Shown: in pieces, positions 1-8,517 of the stretch
How the letters are laid out: the number at the start of each line of letters is the position of its first letter
Numbering within the stretch: the stretch's first letter is position 1
Assembly: GCF_001294335.1 (NCBI RefSeq)
Contig: NZ_LGKG01000185.1
Location: 124,001 to 188,000 of the forward strand
Source: Streptomyces chattanoogensis
Lineage (GTDB): Bacteria; Actinomycetota; Actinomycetes; Streptomycetales; Streptomycetaceae
DNA: 64,000 bases
Direction of reading: 5' to 3'
Translations under genes and position numbers: made by a program
The notes under the pieces: generated by a model
The model's input: the letters and a program-made list of their open reading frames with translations, nothing else
Told to the model about the DNA's origin: nothing
Database searches by the model: none

Positions 1-454
1 CTTCGTCTGCATCTGGCTTGGTCTGCTGGAACTCCGCGTAATGGATGAATACGTGGCGCGCATAGTCAGCGGTCTGCAGCATGCCTGCGACGACGGCCTC
101 CTCCCATATGTAAATGACCTTGGACCGTGCGACTTCTGCATTCCATGTCTGCTGCACCGGAAGGTGCCCGGAAGCCAGTTGTCTGCGCCATGACCGGATG
201 TGGGATTCGAAACCCGCCAGGCGAGCGAGTAGTTCGGCTGTTGCCTCGGGGTGGCCGGTCGCCTCTGCCCACGCACGCAAGTCGTCGGCCGTGGCTGTCT
301 GATTTCCGTTCTCCAGCTTGTAAATCTTGGAGTGGGTGCAGCCGAGGCGACCGGCCAGCTGTGGACCGGTGAGCTTGCCCATAGGGCCGGATTCTCGCAA
401 TTCGCGAAGTCTCTTCCCAAGGGCGATCCGGGCCTGCTGATAGTCGGTGCTCAC
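1..454 (-). CDS. Helix-turn-helix regulator, Scr1/DUF5753 type (3' end outside window)
   Basis: Reading down from a GTG at 454 gives an open frame to the window edge. An XRE-type helix-turn-helix lies near residues 27-52, including LTGPQLAGRLGCTHSKIYKL and then an E-N-G turn. The C-terminal part contains VIYIWEEAVVAGMLQTADYA followed by R-H-V-F, the signature of the DUF5753 domain in the large Streptomyces Scr1 family. Members pair with a small DUF6879-type protein and are thought to act as DNA-binding regulators. The gene follows the DUF6879 remnant by 13 nt on the same strand, so the two were co-transcribed. The first 151 residues are visible; family members are about 280 long. Confidence 0.85.
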   Translation of the reverse strand, partial: MSTDYQQARIALGKRLRELRESGPMGKLTGPQLAGRLGCTHSKIYKLENGNQTATADDLRAWAEATGHPEATAELLARLAGFESHIRSWRRQLASGHLPVQQTWNAEVARSKVIYIWEEAVVAGMLQTADYARHVFIHYAEFQQTKPDADE

Positions 455-467
455 CGGTTCACACTCA

Positions 468-1013
468 CTACTCTGCGGCAGACACCTCCGCCGCGAACGT
501 CTCGTACGGGATAGCGTGATGCCATGCGGCGTCACGCACCTGGCAGTACCGGACGACTTCAGCTGGTTCGGTGATCAACTCGACATTCAGAAGAATGTCG
601 GCGTCATCGAACTTCAGCAGGGCTACCAGCCGGGAGTCAAAGATCCAGAAGTCTTCGGCGGGCAGGTGGAGCCGGTCTGCGTCGGCGCGCCACAGGTTAC
701 GCACGTCCTCGCCCGTAGCTGCGTTGCACCTCGCGTAGCCAAGGAGGAAGAGCTGACCGCTGGTTGGGGGATCGTCGACGATGCGTACCCGGCCGACCTG
801 CTTACCGTCCGCAGTCTGCGCGAGCATGTTCGTGCACCATGCGCTATCCAGGTCCCATGCCACGGTGCCTGTGTCGAGGAATTCCTGGTAGCTCTCGTCC
901 TCCCGGTCGGAGGCGTAGCCGCGGCGGGTTTCGAGATGTCATGCCGAATGCTCAAACTCGTCGAAGAGCTTGAGGAATTCATCCGGATCGATTAGTTCAG
1001 GCACGCGATCCAT
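468..1013 (-). pseudogene. DUF6879-family protein interrupted by an in-frame TGA
   Basis: From ATG 1013 the frame reads MDRVPELIDPDEF then LKLFDEFEHSA, meets TGA at 939-941, and continues in the same frame with HLETRRGYASDREDESYQEF and on to the stop at 468-470. The sequence on both sides of the TGA fits the DUF6879 family, whose usual text at this point is EHSAFRLETRRGYASD; the stop replaces the Phe codon. DUF6879 proteins sit beside Scr1-type helix-turn-helix genes, as here. A GTG at 861-863 could restart translation of the last 131 residues. A real nonsense mutation and a sequencing error cannot be told apart from the sequence alone. Confidence 0.75.
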
Positions 1014-1208
1014 CTCCTTCGGCCCCCAGTTCACGAGCAGTTCGCGAGGAACAACGACAGCTGATTCCCCCGGACTGAAGTGCTGGAGCCGATTGAGGTC
1101 TGCGGTGTCGGTGAGCGGTGCTCCCTGCACGACGATCTCACCCGTGTCCAGATCTTCGTGCAGTGCGGGACAGCCCCCGTTCTTGCTGTCTGTGCCCGTG
1201 AAACGCAG
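1014..1208 (-). other. Coding-like segment upstream of and in frame with the DUF6879 remnant
   Basis: The frame of the DUF6879 remnant stays open upstream to a TGA at 1260-1262. It reads TDSKNGGCPALHEDLDTGEI and, further on, SAVVVPRELLVNWGPKE, which looks like a real small protein of the kind encoded just before DUF6879 genes in Streptomyces. There is no ATG or GTG at its beginning; the best aligned position is a CTG at 1206-1208. No stop separates it from DUF6879. It may be a decayed small gene that lost its start and its stop. Confidence 0.4.
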
Positions 1209-1436
1209 TCGTCGAGCCCCGTTTGTCTCCCTCGGTGCGGAGGTGGTGTTCGTCCAGCATCACGGGTTGTGGGGACCGGGACCACAGGGTTGAGGCTCTC
1301 TTGTGAGAACAAACAAGAACATCCAGCCATATGTCGAGAACATTGAAGAACATTGCGTAGTGGGCTGCCCGCCTCGACCCCTAACGTCCGACTCAGGCCG
1401 CACGTCTAGGCCGGTCCACCTCATCGGAGGCGCCGC

Positions 1437-1604
1437 ATGACCACTCCCGTACCCCCGAACGCCGCCAAGACAGAGGGGTGTCGTGAGTGCAAAGACCTGG
1501 AGTGCGGCCGGGAACATGCTGCGGCGGAGCGGGATCTCAGCAGGGTGACCGACTTCAACGTGCTGATCTGTCGCCATCAGAGAGCGCACGCGAACGGGTC
1601 GTGA
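1437..1604 (+). CDS. Small cysteine-containing hypothetical protein, 55 aa
   Basis: ATG 1437 is preceded by CGGAGG six bases upstream. The product begins MTTPVPPNAAKTEGCRECKD, then has C-G-R-E-H, and ends near LICRHQRAHANGS. The CxxC followed by Cys and His residues could bind a metal, but there is no match to a named zinc finger. Similar short Cys/His proteins are common next to Scr1-type regulators in Streptomyces. The function is not recognised. Confidence 0.55.
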   Translation: MTTPVPPNAAKTEGCRECKDLECGREHAAAERDLSRVTDFNVLICRHQRAHANGS

Positions 1605-1761
1605 ACCGGCACGTCGGCTCGCGATAGCCGTGAAGACTCCCGCCCCGGCCGTCATTCCCTGGCAGGACACGGCCGGAGCGGGTGGGCCCACAAGGGGCCC
1701 TCGTATGTGCACGACGACGCGCGGACCGGCCGTGCGCCGACACAGCACCGAGGAGATCACC

Positions 1762-1869
1762 ATGCGATACCGCCTCGACCCGGTCAAGGACGGCGGGGAT
1801 GAGGACGACGGCCAGGACGGCAACCCCAATGGCGGGTGCGGAGACGGGCAGGGCTGCGGGCGTCGTTGA
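1762..1869 (+). CDS. Possible Asp/Gly-rich miniprotein, 35 aa
   Basis: ATG 1762 follows GAGGAG with good spacing. The product is MRYRLDPVKDGGDEDD followed by a Gly/Asn/Cys-rich tail ending GCGRR. It is very short and compositionally biased, so coding is uncertain. The support is the ribosome binding site and the lack of any larger gene here. Confidence 0.3.
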   Translation: MRYRLDPVKDGGDEDDGQDGNPNGGCGDGQGCGRR

Positions 1870-1959
1870 CCGGCTGGCAGCGGTAGTCGGTCACCCGTGA
1901 ATCGGGCGGTCCGTGTCTCTGCCAGGGGTGCGGGCCGTCTTTACCCATGAGGGAGTGAA

Positions 1960-2397
1960 ATGGCGCGACACCACCACCACGCCTACGTCTGGCTCGGTCA
2001 CGGTGACGTCCTGGTCAAGCCGGGTGATGCTCATCGGCGGCCGGGGCACCCGGAGTTCCGGTCCGCGCAGGTGATGCCTCTGGAGTGCGCGGACTGGTTG
2101 CTGAAGCCGGCTTCGCGGATCGAGGGGACGTTCTACGAGCCGGCGGAGGGGGCCGGGTGGTACTGCGGCCGGTTGGTGGAATACGCGGAATTGTTTGCCG
2201 GCTCGTCGTACGTGGTGGTTCCTTCGGCCGAACGGTGTGAGGGGAGCGGGCAGTACGTGGAGACCGTACGGATTCTGTCGGCGGGTGAGGACCGGGTCGG
2301 TGGTTGGTGGGTGAGCGGTGATCGTTTTCTCTCGCTCAATCTGATCGCCTGCAGCCCGCATCGGGTGCGTCCGCAGTACCAGTGTCCGTTGCGGTAG
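1960..2397 (+). CDS. Hypothetical protein, 145 aa
   Basis: ATG 1960 follows GAGGGAGTGAA. The start is His-rich (MARHHHHAYVWLGHGDV), followed by a soluble alpha/beta-looking body with several Trp and Tyr residues and a C-terminus ending QYQCPLR. There is no signal peptide, membrane segment or known motif. Third-position GC and the ribosome binding site support real coding. The function is not recognised. The next gene starts 163 nt downstream on the same strand. Confidence 0.6.
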   Translation: MARHHHHAYVWLGHGDVLVKPGDAHRRPGHPEFRSAQVMPLECADWLLKPASRIEGTFYEPAEGAGWYCGRLVEYAELFAGSSYVVVPSAERCEGSGQYVETVRILSAGEDRVGGWWVSGDRFLSLNLIACSPHRVRPQYQCPLR

Positions 2398-2560
2398 TTG
2401 CGTGGGGTGGGTCCATACGATGTCTCCGGCGGTGCGTTCGGCGCTGCGTCGTGGCTCCACACCTGGCAGGACCGTCGGACGCTTCCAGGCCGGCCGGCTC
2501 CCTTACCGTGGGGCGCCACAGCGTGCCGGCCGGCGGACGCTCGAGCATCCGGGAGTCGGC

Positions 2561-3787
2561 GTGATCTTCGCCTTGATCGTGGTCGCGGTGCTCGGGCTGT
2601 TCTTCGCGGTGCACCGGTATCTGTGGTGCCGGCTGATCCGCGACACCACCAGGGCAGGCGGCCGGGTCCGCCGTACGGGTGCGGTCGCGGCCTTCGTTCT
2701 TCCGGTCCTCGTGCTCGCGGCGCTGCTGGCCGAGCGGCTCGGCGCGCCGTTCGTGCTTCAGCAGGTGCTGGCCTGGCCCGGGTATCTGTGGCTGGCGCTG
2801 GTGCTCTATCTCGTGCTCGCCCTGCTGGTGGGGGAGGTGGTACGGGTGGTGTGGCTGCGGGTGATCCCGGCGCGGACCGCGTCGCCCGCCCCGCTGCCGC
2901 TCCCCGCCCCGGCGTCACCCCCCGCCCAGTCGCCGTCACCCGCCCCGTCGCCGCTCCCCGCCCCGTCCCGCCGGGTCTTCGTCGCGCGGGCGGTCGCGTC
3001 CGGCGCCACCCTCGCCTCCGCGGCCACCGTCGGCTACGGCACCGCGACGGCCCTGCGCGGCCCGCGCCTGAAGCGGGTCACCGTTCCCCTGGCCAAACTG
3101 CCGCGCGCCGCGCACGGCTTCCGTATCGCCCTCGTCAGCGATGTCCATCTGAGCCCGGTCCTCGGCCGCACCCACACCCGGCGCGTCGTCGAGACCGTCA
3201 ACCGGACCGGCGCCGATCTGGTGGCCATCGTCGGCGATCTGGTGGACGGCAGCGTCCCCGACCTCGGCCCGGCCGCCGAGCCGCTGCGCGCGCTGGAATC
3301 CCGGTACGGGTCGTACTTCGTCACCGGAAATCACGAGTATTACTCGGGAGCGGCCCAATGGGTCGATTACGTAGAGGAATTGGGTATTACCCCGCTGGAA
3401 AATGCGCGCATCGAACTCCCCGGTTTCGATCTCGCCGGGATCAATGACCTGGCGGGGGAGAGGGAGCACGCCGGACCGGACTACGCCCGGGCCCTCGGCG
3501 GACGCGATACCGCCCGCGCCGTCGTCCTCCTGGCGCACCAGCCGGTCACCGTCCACGACAGCGCCCGGTACGGCGTGGATCTGCAGCTTTCCGGTCACAC
3601 CCACGGTGGCCAGATGTGGCCGGTCACCTATCTCGCCGCGGCCACCAATCCCACCGTCGCGGGACTGGCGCATTACGGCGGTACCCAGCTGTATGTCACC
3701 CGCGGCGCAGGGGCCTGGGGGCCGCCGGTGCGGGTGGGGGCGCCGCCGGATGTGACGGTGGTCGAACTGGCATCGATGCGGGCCTAG
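2561..3787 (+). CDS. Membrane-anchored metallophosphoesterase (YkuE/calcineurin-like)
   Basis: The GTG at 2561 has GGGAG five bases upstream; the frame is open to 2402, but that extension is Arg-rich and lacks a good binding site. The 408-aa product has hydrophobic segments near residues 2-18, 41-60 and 66-92, a Pro/Ala/Ser linker near 107-136, and then the phosphoesterase domain. Metal-ligand motifs are visible: SDVH near 193-196, GDLVDG near 225-230, GNHEYY near 256-261 and LSGHTHGGQ near 345. YkuE-type enzymes hydrolyse phosphoesters at or outside the membrane; the substrate is unknown. No operon partner is evident, since the next gene begins 248 nt later. Confidence 0.85.
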   Translation: MIFALIVVAVLGLFFAVHRYLWCRLIRDTTRAGGRVRRTGAVAAFVLPVLVLAALLAERLGAPFVLQQVLAWPGYLWLALVLYLVLALLVGEVVRVVWLRVIPARTASPAPLPLPAPASPPAQSPSPAPSPLPAPSRRVFVARAVASGATLASAATVGYGTATALRGPRLKRVTVPLAKLPRAAHGFRIALVSDVHLSPVLGRTHTRRVVETVNRTGADLVAIVGDLVDGSVPDLGPAAEPLRALESRYGSYFVTGNHEYYSGAAQWVDYVEELGITPLENARIELPGFDLAGINDLAGEREHAGPDYARALGGRDTARAVVLLAHQPVTVHDSARYGVDLQLSGHTHGGQMWPVTYLAAATNPTVAGLAHYGGTQLYVTRGAGAWGPPVRVGAPPDVTVVELASMRA

Positions 3788-3895
3788 TTCATGGGCGCCG
3801 GAGGGGTAAAGGCGCGCTGCCCGGGTACTTCATAACGGACTGCCGACAACTGCGTTCGCATTACGCCCGAACCGGACAGATCGCAACGTACGATC

Positions 3896-3925
3896 TTGCT
3901 GTTCCGGCCATCAACTCCGTATTCT
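3896..3925 (+). promoter_or_regulatory. Candidate sigma-70-type promoter for the WXG100-like gene
   Basis: TTGCTG at 3896-3901 and TATTCT at 3920-3925 are separated by 18 nt in the gap before the WXG100-like gene, which begins about 105 nt downstream. This is a match by eye to the -35/-10 consensus only. Confidence 0.35.
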
Positions 3926-4035
3926 TTTTCTTGTCTTTACGCTGCCCCTGTCGCATGCCCGCCTCTCGCCGTGGCGGCCGGACCGGGCGGCGTGACGGGG
4001 GCGAGCGCGGTGCGCGGGTTACGGGGAGAGTGGTC

Positions 4036-4347
4036 ATGGGCAAGCATTTCAAGGTCGATCTCGACGAGCTGGACAGCGTGGTGCGTCAGCTCCGGAGCCT
4101 TCAGGGCGATATGGATCAGACCAGCCAGAAGGTGAAGTACAGCACGAACATTCCGAAGTCGGCATTCGGCGTCGATTTCGGCGAGGCGGAACACCTCTCC
4201 AAGGCCCATGACCGTATGCAGGGGTATTTGCAGGACGTCACCCAGGCGCTCCAGGACCTCATCCACAAATTCAGCGAGAAGACAGAGGTCAGCCGCGGTG
4301 CCTACGAGGACCAGGACCACCAGACCAAGGTCTCGATGAACGGCTGA
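4036..4347 (+). CDS. WXG100/ESAT-6-like small protein
   Basis: The 103-aa product begins MGKHFKVDLDELDSVVRQL and appears almost wholly helical, with a central break near TNIPKSAFGVDFGEAEHL. Size and predicted helix-turn-helix shape match the WXG100 superfamily of type VII secretion substrates, but the WxG tripeptide itself is absent. It is followed after 56 nt by a larger WXG-containing protein and then a mycosin-like protease, which supports a secretion-linked role. A GTG two codons upstream (4030) is an alternative start. Confidence 0.7.
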   Translation: MGKHFKVDLDELDSVVRQLRSLQGDMDQTSQKVKYSTNIPKSAFGVDFGEAEHLSKAHDRMQGYLQDVTQALQDLIHKFSEKTEVSRGAYEDQDHQTKVSMNG

Positions 4348-4403
4348 CCCTTCCGCGGCGAGCAGTGATGAGGACGAGAGGATGACGATGAAGGGGGGCC
4401 GGC

Positions 4404-5825
4404 GTGGTTGACGCCAAGCAGGAGTACGACAGTGCCAAGCAGATGGAGAAGCAGCGCAAGGAGCAGGAGCGGACGGAGCGGCTGAAGTCGTTCAAGGGTG
4501 AGCGCCTCACCCCCCACTCTCCTTCCGACTTCCATCACAAGGGCATCGACACGCTCCGGCGGATGATCGAGAACGCCCGCCCCGAAGTGCTCGAGACCGC
4601 GGGTGAGCACTGGCGCGCCTCCGCGGACCTGCTCGGCGGACACGACGGGCACAGCGGCGTCCGCAAGAAGTTCATGGACGCCGTCGATCACGCCTCGGCG
4701 CACTGGGAGGGCGCGGCGGCCGAGGCCTTCCGCCGCGAGGCCATCAAGGTGCTCGGCAAGCTCGACCGGACGTATCAGCACGCCCGGAACATGGAGTCGT
4801 CGCTGATCGGTTCGCGCGAGTCGGGTCCGGAGGTCGGCACCGCGCACAACCTCCGCGAGGCCATGAAGGCCATGTCGAAGATCCACGACCCGGGCACCGT
4901 GGACAAGGCGATGGACTCGAGCGGCGACGACAGCCAGTTCCACCGGGACATGGCCAACCCGAACATGGACGCCCGCCAGGCGCTGGAGCTCAACCGGGAC
5001 AATCTGTCCCTGAGCAAGGAGCGCCAGGTCGAGGCCGTCATCGTGATGGATGAGCTGGCGGACCACTACAACCGCCAGGCCGAGGTCTACCCTGACCCGG
5101 GCGACGGCGGCCTCCACGGCGACTGGCCGCAGGCACCGTCCCACCACCGCCCGCCGCCGCCCGTGCGGATGCCCGATCCGGCCGACAGGTACCACCCGGA
5201 CCCGTCCTCGATCACCCCGCACCACCCCCACAACGTGGGCGGCGGGGCCGTTCCGCCCGGTTTCGACGGGCCCAAGGTCAACCGGCCGGAGCTGCCGGTG
5301 GCCACCGGACTCGACGGTGTGCAGGGCGGCACCATGACCCCGCCGCCGACCGCCGGCGGCTACGGCGGCGGTGCGCTGAGCGGCGGCCACGGCGTGACCG
5401 GCGGCACGGGAGGCGGCCCCGGCGGTGCGTTTCCGCCGGGTGTCCTCGCCATGCCCGGCCGCATGGGCGGCGGTGGCGCACGGCCCCCGGCCGGTGCCGG
5501 CGGGATGCGCGGCGGCATGCCGGGCGCGGGCGGCGCCACGGGCGGAAAGGCGGGCGCCGGTGCGGCCGGACGCGGTGGTGCGCTGGCGCGTACCCGCGGC
5601 GGTACGGCCGGCAAGCCGGGCGGTCCCGCGGGCGGCGCCAAGCAGGGCGGTTCGGGGCTGCACCGCAGCCGCGGCGGCAAGCAGGCGGGCATGGGCGCCG
5701 CCGGAGCCAAGGGCAAGGACAACCGGGAGAAGGAGCGCGGCGGCAAGCAGCGTCCCGACTATCTGGTGGAGGACGAGGAGACCTGGACCCCGCAGCGCAA
5801 TGTGGCGCCGCGCGTCATCGAGTAG
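4404..5825 (+). CDS. WXG100/PPE-like type VII secretion-associated protein with Gly/Pro-rich tail
   Basis: The 473-aa product starts at GTG 4404. Residues 1-35 are charged and probably coiled-coil. Residues 45-235 form an alpha-helical domain containing HWEGAAAEAF at 100-109, a clear WxG turn. Residues 240-440 are low-complexity Pro, Gly and Ala. The C-terminus, PDYLVEDEETWTP then RVIE, is a conserved ending in Streptomyces type VII-associated proteins. It is probably a secreted or surface-presented helical-hairpin protein paired with the upstream small protein. The neighbours are consistent with a secretion module, but no ATPase gene is in the window. Confidence 0.75.
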   Translation: MVDAKQEYDSAKQMEKQRKEQERTERLKSFKGERLTPHSPSDFHHKGIDTLRRMIENARPEVLETAGEHWRASADLLGGHDGHSGVRKKFMDAVDHASAHWEGAAAEAFRREAIKVLGKLDRTYQHARNMESSLIGSRESGPEVGTAHNLREAMKAMSKIHDPGTVDKAMDSSGDDSQFHRDMANPNMDARQALELNRDNLSLSKERQVEAVIVMDELADHYNRQAEVYPDPGDGGLHGDWPQAPSHHRPPPPVRMPDPADRYHPDPSSITPHHPHNVGGGAVPPGFDGPKVNRPELPVATGLDGVQGGTMTPPPTAGGYGGGALSGGHGVTGGTGGGPGGAFPPGVLAMPGRMGGGGARPPAGAGGMRGGMPGAGGATGGKAGAGAAGRGGALARTRGGTAGKPGGPAGGAKQGGSGLHRSRGGKQAGMGAAGAKGKDNREKERGGKQRPDYLVEDEETWTPQRNVAPRVIE

Positions 5826-5861
5826 GCGGATGGCGGCGTCGTACGGCGGCGGGTAAGGACT

Positions 5862-5887
5862 GGCCCCGCACCCGAGGGTGCGGGGCC
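5862..5887 (+). terminator. Hairpin after the WXG protein gene
   Basis: GGCCCCGCACCC at 5862-5873 pairs with GGGTGCGGGGCC at 5876-5887. It lies between the WXG gene and the mycosin gene, so it is a terminator or attenuator. There is no strong T tract. Confidence 0.6.
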
Positions 5888-5941
5888 TCTCGTCGAAATG
5901 GAACACTGCCGCCCGGACAGCACAGCGAGAAGGAGCCAAGG

Positions 5942-7138
5942 ATGAGGGTCACCCGAACACTGCGCGCGACGGCGGGCGCTGCGCTGACCGGCGCACTGCT
6001 GCTCACGGCGAGCGGTACCGCCTCCGCAGACCCCACGCGCAAGGATCTGTGGCCGCTGCAGGCGTTCGGGGCCGAGCAGCTGTGGACGGAGGCCACCGGG
6101 AAGGGTGTGACGGTGGCCGTGCTCGACAGCGGATTCCGGGAGACCCATCAGGACCTGAAGGGACAGTTCCTCCCCGGGCCGGACTTCGGGAAGCAGGTGC
6201 AGGCCGAGCGGGCCAAGAACACCACGTCGGGCGGCGACATCCGCGACCACGGCACCAGCATGGCCGCGATCATCGCAGGCCATGGGCACGGTCCGGGCGG
6301 CTCCGAGGGCGTCAAGGGGCTGGCGCCCGATGCCAGGATCCTTCCCGTACCGCAGTACAAGAACAGCGGGCAGGCCACCCGCTGGGCTGTGGACCACGGC
6401 GCCGATGTCATCAACATGTCCTATGGCGGTGGCCGGACCAGCGACGACTGCGAATCCATCCACTACGCCCTGTCCAAGGGCGTGGTGGTCGTGGCCGGCG
6501 TGGGCAACGACGCCGCGACCGAAAAGAGCTATCCGGTGGCCTGCCCGGGGGCGATCGGCGTCGGAGCGGTCGACCAGTACGGCGTGGCGTCCGACGCCAA
6601 CAACTACAACGCCGACACGGACCTGCTCGCCCCCGGTGTGAAGGTCCCGGTCGCAACGGCCAAGAGCGATGCGGCCTATGCCACCGTGGAAGAGGGCAGC
6701 TCGATCGCCACCGCCTACGTCTCCGGCGCAGCGGCCCTCCTCAAGCAGAAGTTCCCCGACCTCACCCCCGGCCAGATCGCCAACCGCCTGGTGAAGACGG
6801 CCGGACTGCCTCAGAGCAAGAAGGGCCTCAAGGTCCCGGACGCCCACTACGGCTACGGCTTCATCCAGCCCGGCCCGGCCCTGCGGAAGGACATCCCCGC
6901 GGGACCGAAGGAGGGTCCGCTGCCGATGCCGAAGGGCAAGGTGACGCAGGCCGGGGCGGTCCCCGGGGCGGACGAGGGCGATGGCGCCGATGCGTCCGGC
7001 GCGTCGGCGAGCGGTACGAACAAGGCCCTGCTCTACGGCGGCATCGGCGCAGGCGCCCTTCTCGTCATCGGCATCGTCGTGGCCGTGGTCGTCTCGGCCC
7101 GCCGCCGCAAGAGCGCGAACGGCCAGGGCTGGGGCTGA
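5942..7138 (+). CDS. mycP: Mycosin-like subtilisin (S8) serine protease, type VII secretion-associated
   Basis: The 398-aa product has a signal peptide near residues 1-29 (ends ASGTASA), an S8 catalytic domain, and a C-terminal membrane anchor near 360-388 followed by RRRKSANG. The catalytic triad is visible: Asp62 in VAVLDSGF, His103 in RDHGTSMA and Ser254 in GSSIATAYVSG, with the oxyanion Asn189 in AGVGND. Signal peptide, S8 domain, Pro-rich stretch and C-terminal helix make the mycosin layout, so the enzyme should face outward. Mycosins stabilise and process type VII systems. It follows two WXG-family genes on the same strand. The symbol marks family only. Confidence 0.88.
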   Translation: MRVTRTLRATAGAALTGALLLTASGTASADPTRKDLWPLQAFGAEQLWTEATGKGVTVAVLDSGFRETHQDLKGQFLPGPDFGKQVQAERAKNTTSGGDIRDHGTSMAAIIAGHGHGPGGSEGVKGLAPDARILPVPQYKNSGQATRWAVDHGADVINMSYGGGRTSDDCESIHYALSKGVVVVAGVGNDAATEKSYPVACPGAIGVGAVDQYGVASDANNYNADTDLLAPGVKVPVATAKSDAAYATVEEGSSIATAYVSGAAALLKQKFPDLTPGQIANRLVKTAGLPQSKKGLKVPDAHYGYGFIQPGPALRKDIPAGPKEGPLPMPKGKVTQAGAVPGADEGDGADASGASASGTNKALLYGGIGAGALLVIGIVVAVVVSARRRKSANGQGWG

Positions 7139-7152
7139 GCGCCCGGCCGCCG

Positions 7153-7183
7153 GCTGCCGCCCGTGTCCGCTACGGGCGGCAGC
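7153..7183. terminator. Bidirectional terminator between convergent genes
   Basis: GCTGCCGCCCGT at 7153-7164 pairs with ACGGGCGGCAGC at 7172-7183. It lies between the end of the mycosin gene and the end of the convergent hydrolase gene. Confidence 0.65.
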
Positions 7184-7217
7184 GCTGCGTTCCTTTCCCC
7201 GCGCTCCGTTCCGTGGG

Positions 7218-8471
7218 TCAGGGCGAGTTGAAGGTGACCTCGGGGTTGGCGGCGGTCGGTCCGTCCAGCACGGGCCGGTGGATGCCGCGCAGGTGCTGGT
7301 CGAAGAAGGCGCCGACGTAATCCCGGGTGATCTCGCCCGACCGCTTCCCGGACAGCGGCGCCGACGGGTCGCTCACCCCCACCTGCGCGGCCAGGACCGG
7401 CAGGTCGATGAAGGTGAAGTGGCCGGCGTCGGCCACGGTCAGCCAGCGTTTCCAGCCGTCCAGCTTCCGCCAGTCCTCCGGCCAGCTGGTGTCCTCGGAG
7501 CCGGGGGAATGGCCCGCCTTGCTGCCGAGCATCAGGAAGGGCCGCCCGTCGAGTCCGGAGCGGGGGACGCGGGAGAAGAACGTGCCGTCCATGTTCACAC
7601 CGGCACGGATGCGCCGGTCGCCCGCCATGGCGGCGGCCGCGCTGTTGCCGCCTATGGAATGCCCGGCCATGCCGATCCGGCGGGCGTCGATGAGCCGGGA
7701 GAACTTCCGGGCGGGGGAGGCCGTACCGGCCGTACCCGCTCTGCCGGCATCCCGGCGGTGGCCCGTCAGTTCGTCGATGACGAAGGAGACATCGGCCGCA
7801 CGGCCATCGGCCACCTTGGCCATCACCTTCCGCGCATCCTCCTCCGTCGGAGCGCTCTCCGCCACGTCACAGGCGACGCAGGTCAGCGTGCGGCCGCCCG
7901 GGAAGGCCGTACCGAAGGATTCATAGGCATGGTCCACCAGGGCTACGACATAGCCGCGCGAGGCCAGCTCCTCCGAGAGGAGGGAGAGGGTGGCGCGGTT
8001 CAGGGAGAAGCCCGGCGAGAGGACCACCAGGGGATGCTTGCCGGCAAGGGGGCGGGCGGCGGTGCGGGCGTGGGTGCGGGTCCCGGAGAGGAGCTCGGGC
8101 GGGAAGGTCCTGCCCAGTTTCTGCTTTTCGAGGAGGAGCCGTGCCTCTTTGGTGGTCATATAGGGTGCCGGTGCGCTGTCACCGCTGCCGGCGTGGGCCG
8201 GGTAGTACATCGACACCATCAGCTCGCGTGCCCCGGCGGACGGCACCCAGGGGTCCCGGCGCGAGGTGTCGGCCAGATGCAGGGTGCTGCGCCCGATCGC
8301 GTACGGACCGGTGGGGCGGGAGAGTTCGAGCCGTACGGCGGCATGGGCGGGGGCCGCGGCAACGGCGGCGGGCGGCGTCGCGGCGACGGCTGTGCCCGCT
8401 GCGGCGACCGGCAGCGGAAGGGCCAGCGCAAGAGCGGCTAAGACGGCTGCACTGCGGCGAATTCTCTTCAT
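7218..8471 (-). CDS. Secreted alpha/beta hydrolase, PAF-acetylhydrolase/lipase type
   Basis: From ATG 8471 the product is 417 aa. MKRIRRSAAVLAALALALPL and the following Ala-rich stretch form a Sec signal peptide; upstream in-frame sequence lacks that character. The nucleophile elbow GHSIGGNSAAA and a late AGHFTFID give the likely Ser and His of the triad. The order of a long N-terminal domain, GFSLNRATLS and GHSIGG resembles the platelet-activating-factor acetylhydrolase-like esterases of Streptomyces. It probably cleaves short-chain or lipid esters outside the cell. It lies 46 nt after the TetR gene on the same strand and may be co-transcribed with it. Confidence 0.82.
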   Translation of the reverse strand: MKRIRRSAAVLAALALALPLPVAAAGTAVAATPPAAVAAAPAHAAVRLELSRPTGPYAIGRSTLHLADTSRRDPWVPSAGARELMVSMYYPAHAGSGDSAPAPYMTTKEARLLLEKQKLGRTFPPELLSGTRTHARTAARPLAGKHPLVVLSPGFSLNRATLSLLSEELASRGYVVALVDHAYESFGTAFPGGRTLTCVACDVAESAPTEEDARKVMAKVADGRAADVSFVIDELTGHRRDAGRAGTAGTASPARKFSRLIDARRIGMAGHSIGGNSAAAAMAGDRRIRAGVNMDGTFFSRVPRSGLDGRPFLMLGSKAGHSPGSEDTSWPEDWRKLDGWKRWLTVADAGHFTFIDLPVLAAQVGVSDPSAPLSGKRSGEITRDYVGAFFDQHLRGIHRPVLDGPTAANPEVTFNSP

Positions 8472-8517
8472 GATCCGAGCGTATGTGCGGTCCGGTCGCG
8501 TCCGGTACCGACGAAAG

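Noticed and set aside
939..941. TGA read as selenocysteine in the DUF6879 gene
   Set aside because: The family has Phe here, not Cys, and no SECIS-like hairpin stands out directly downstream.
2402..2560. N-terminal extension of the metallophosphoesterase
   Set aside because: The extension is Arg/Gly-rich without a ribosome site, while GTG 2561 has one and starts directly at the first membrane helix.
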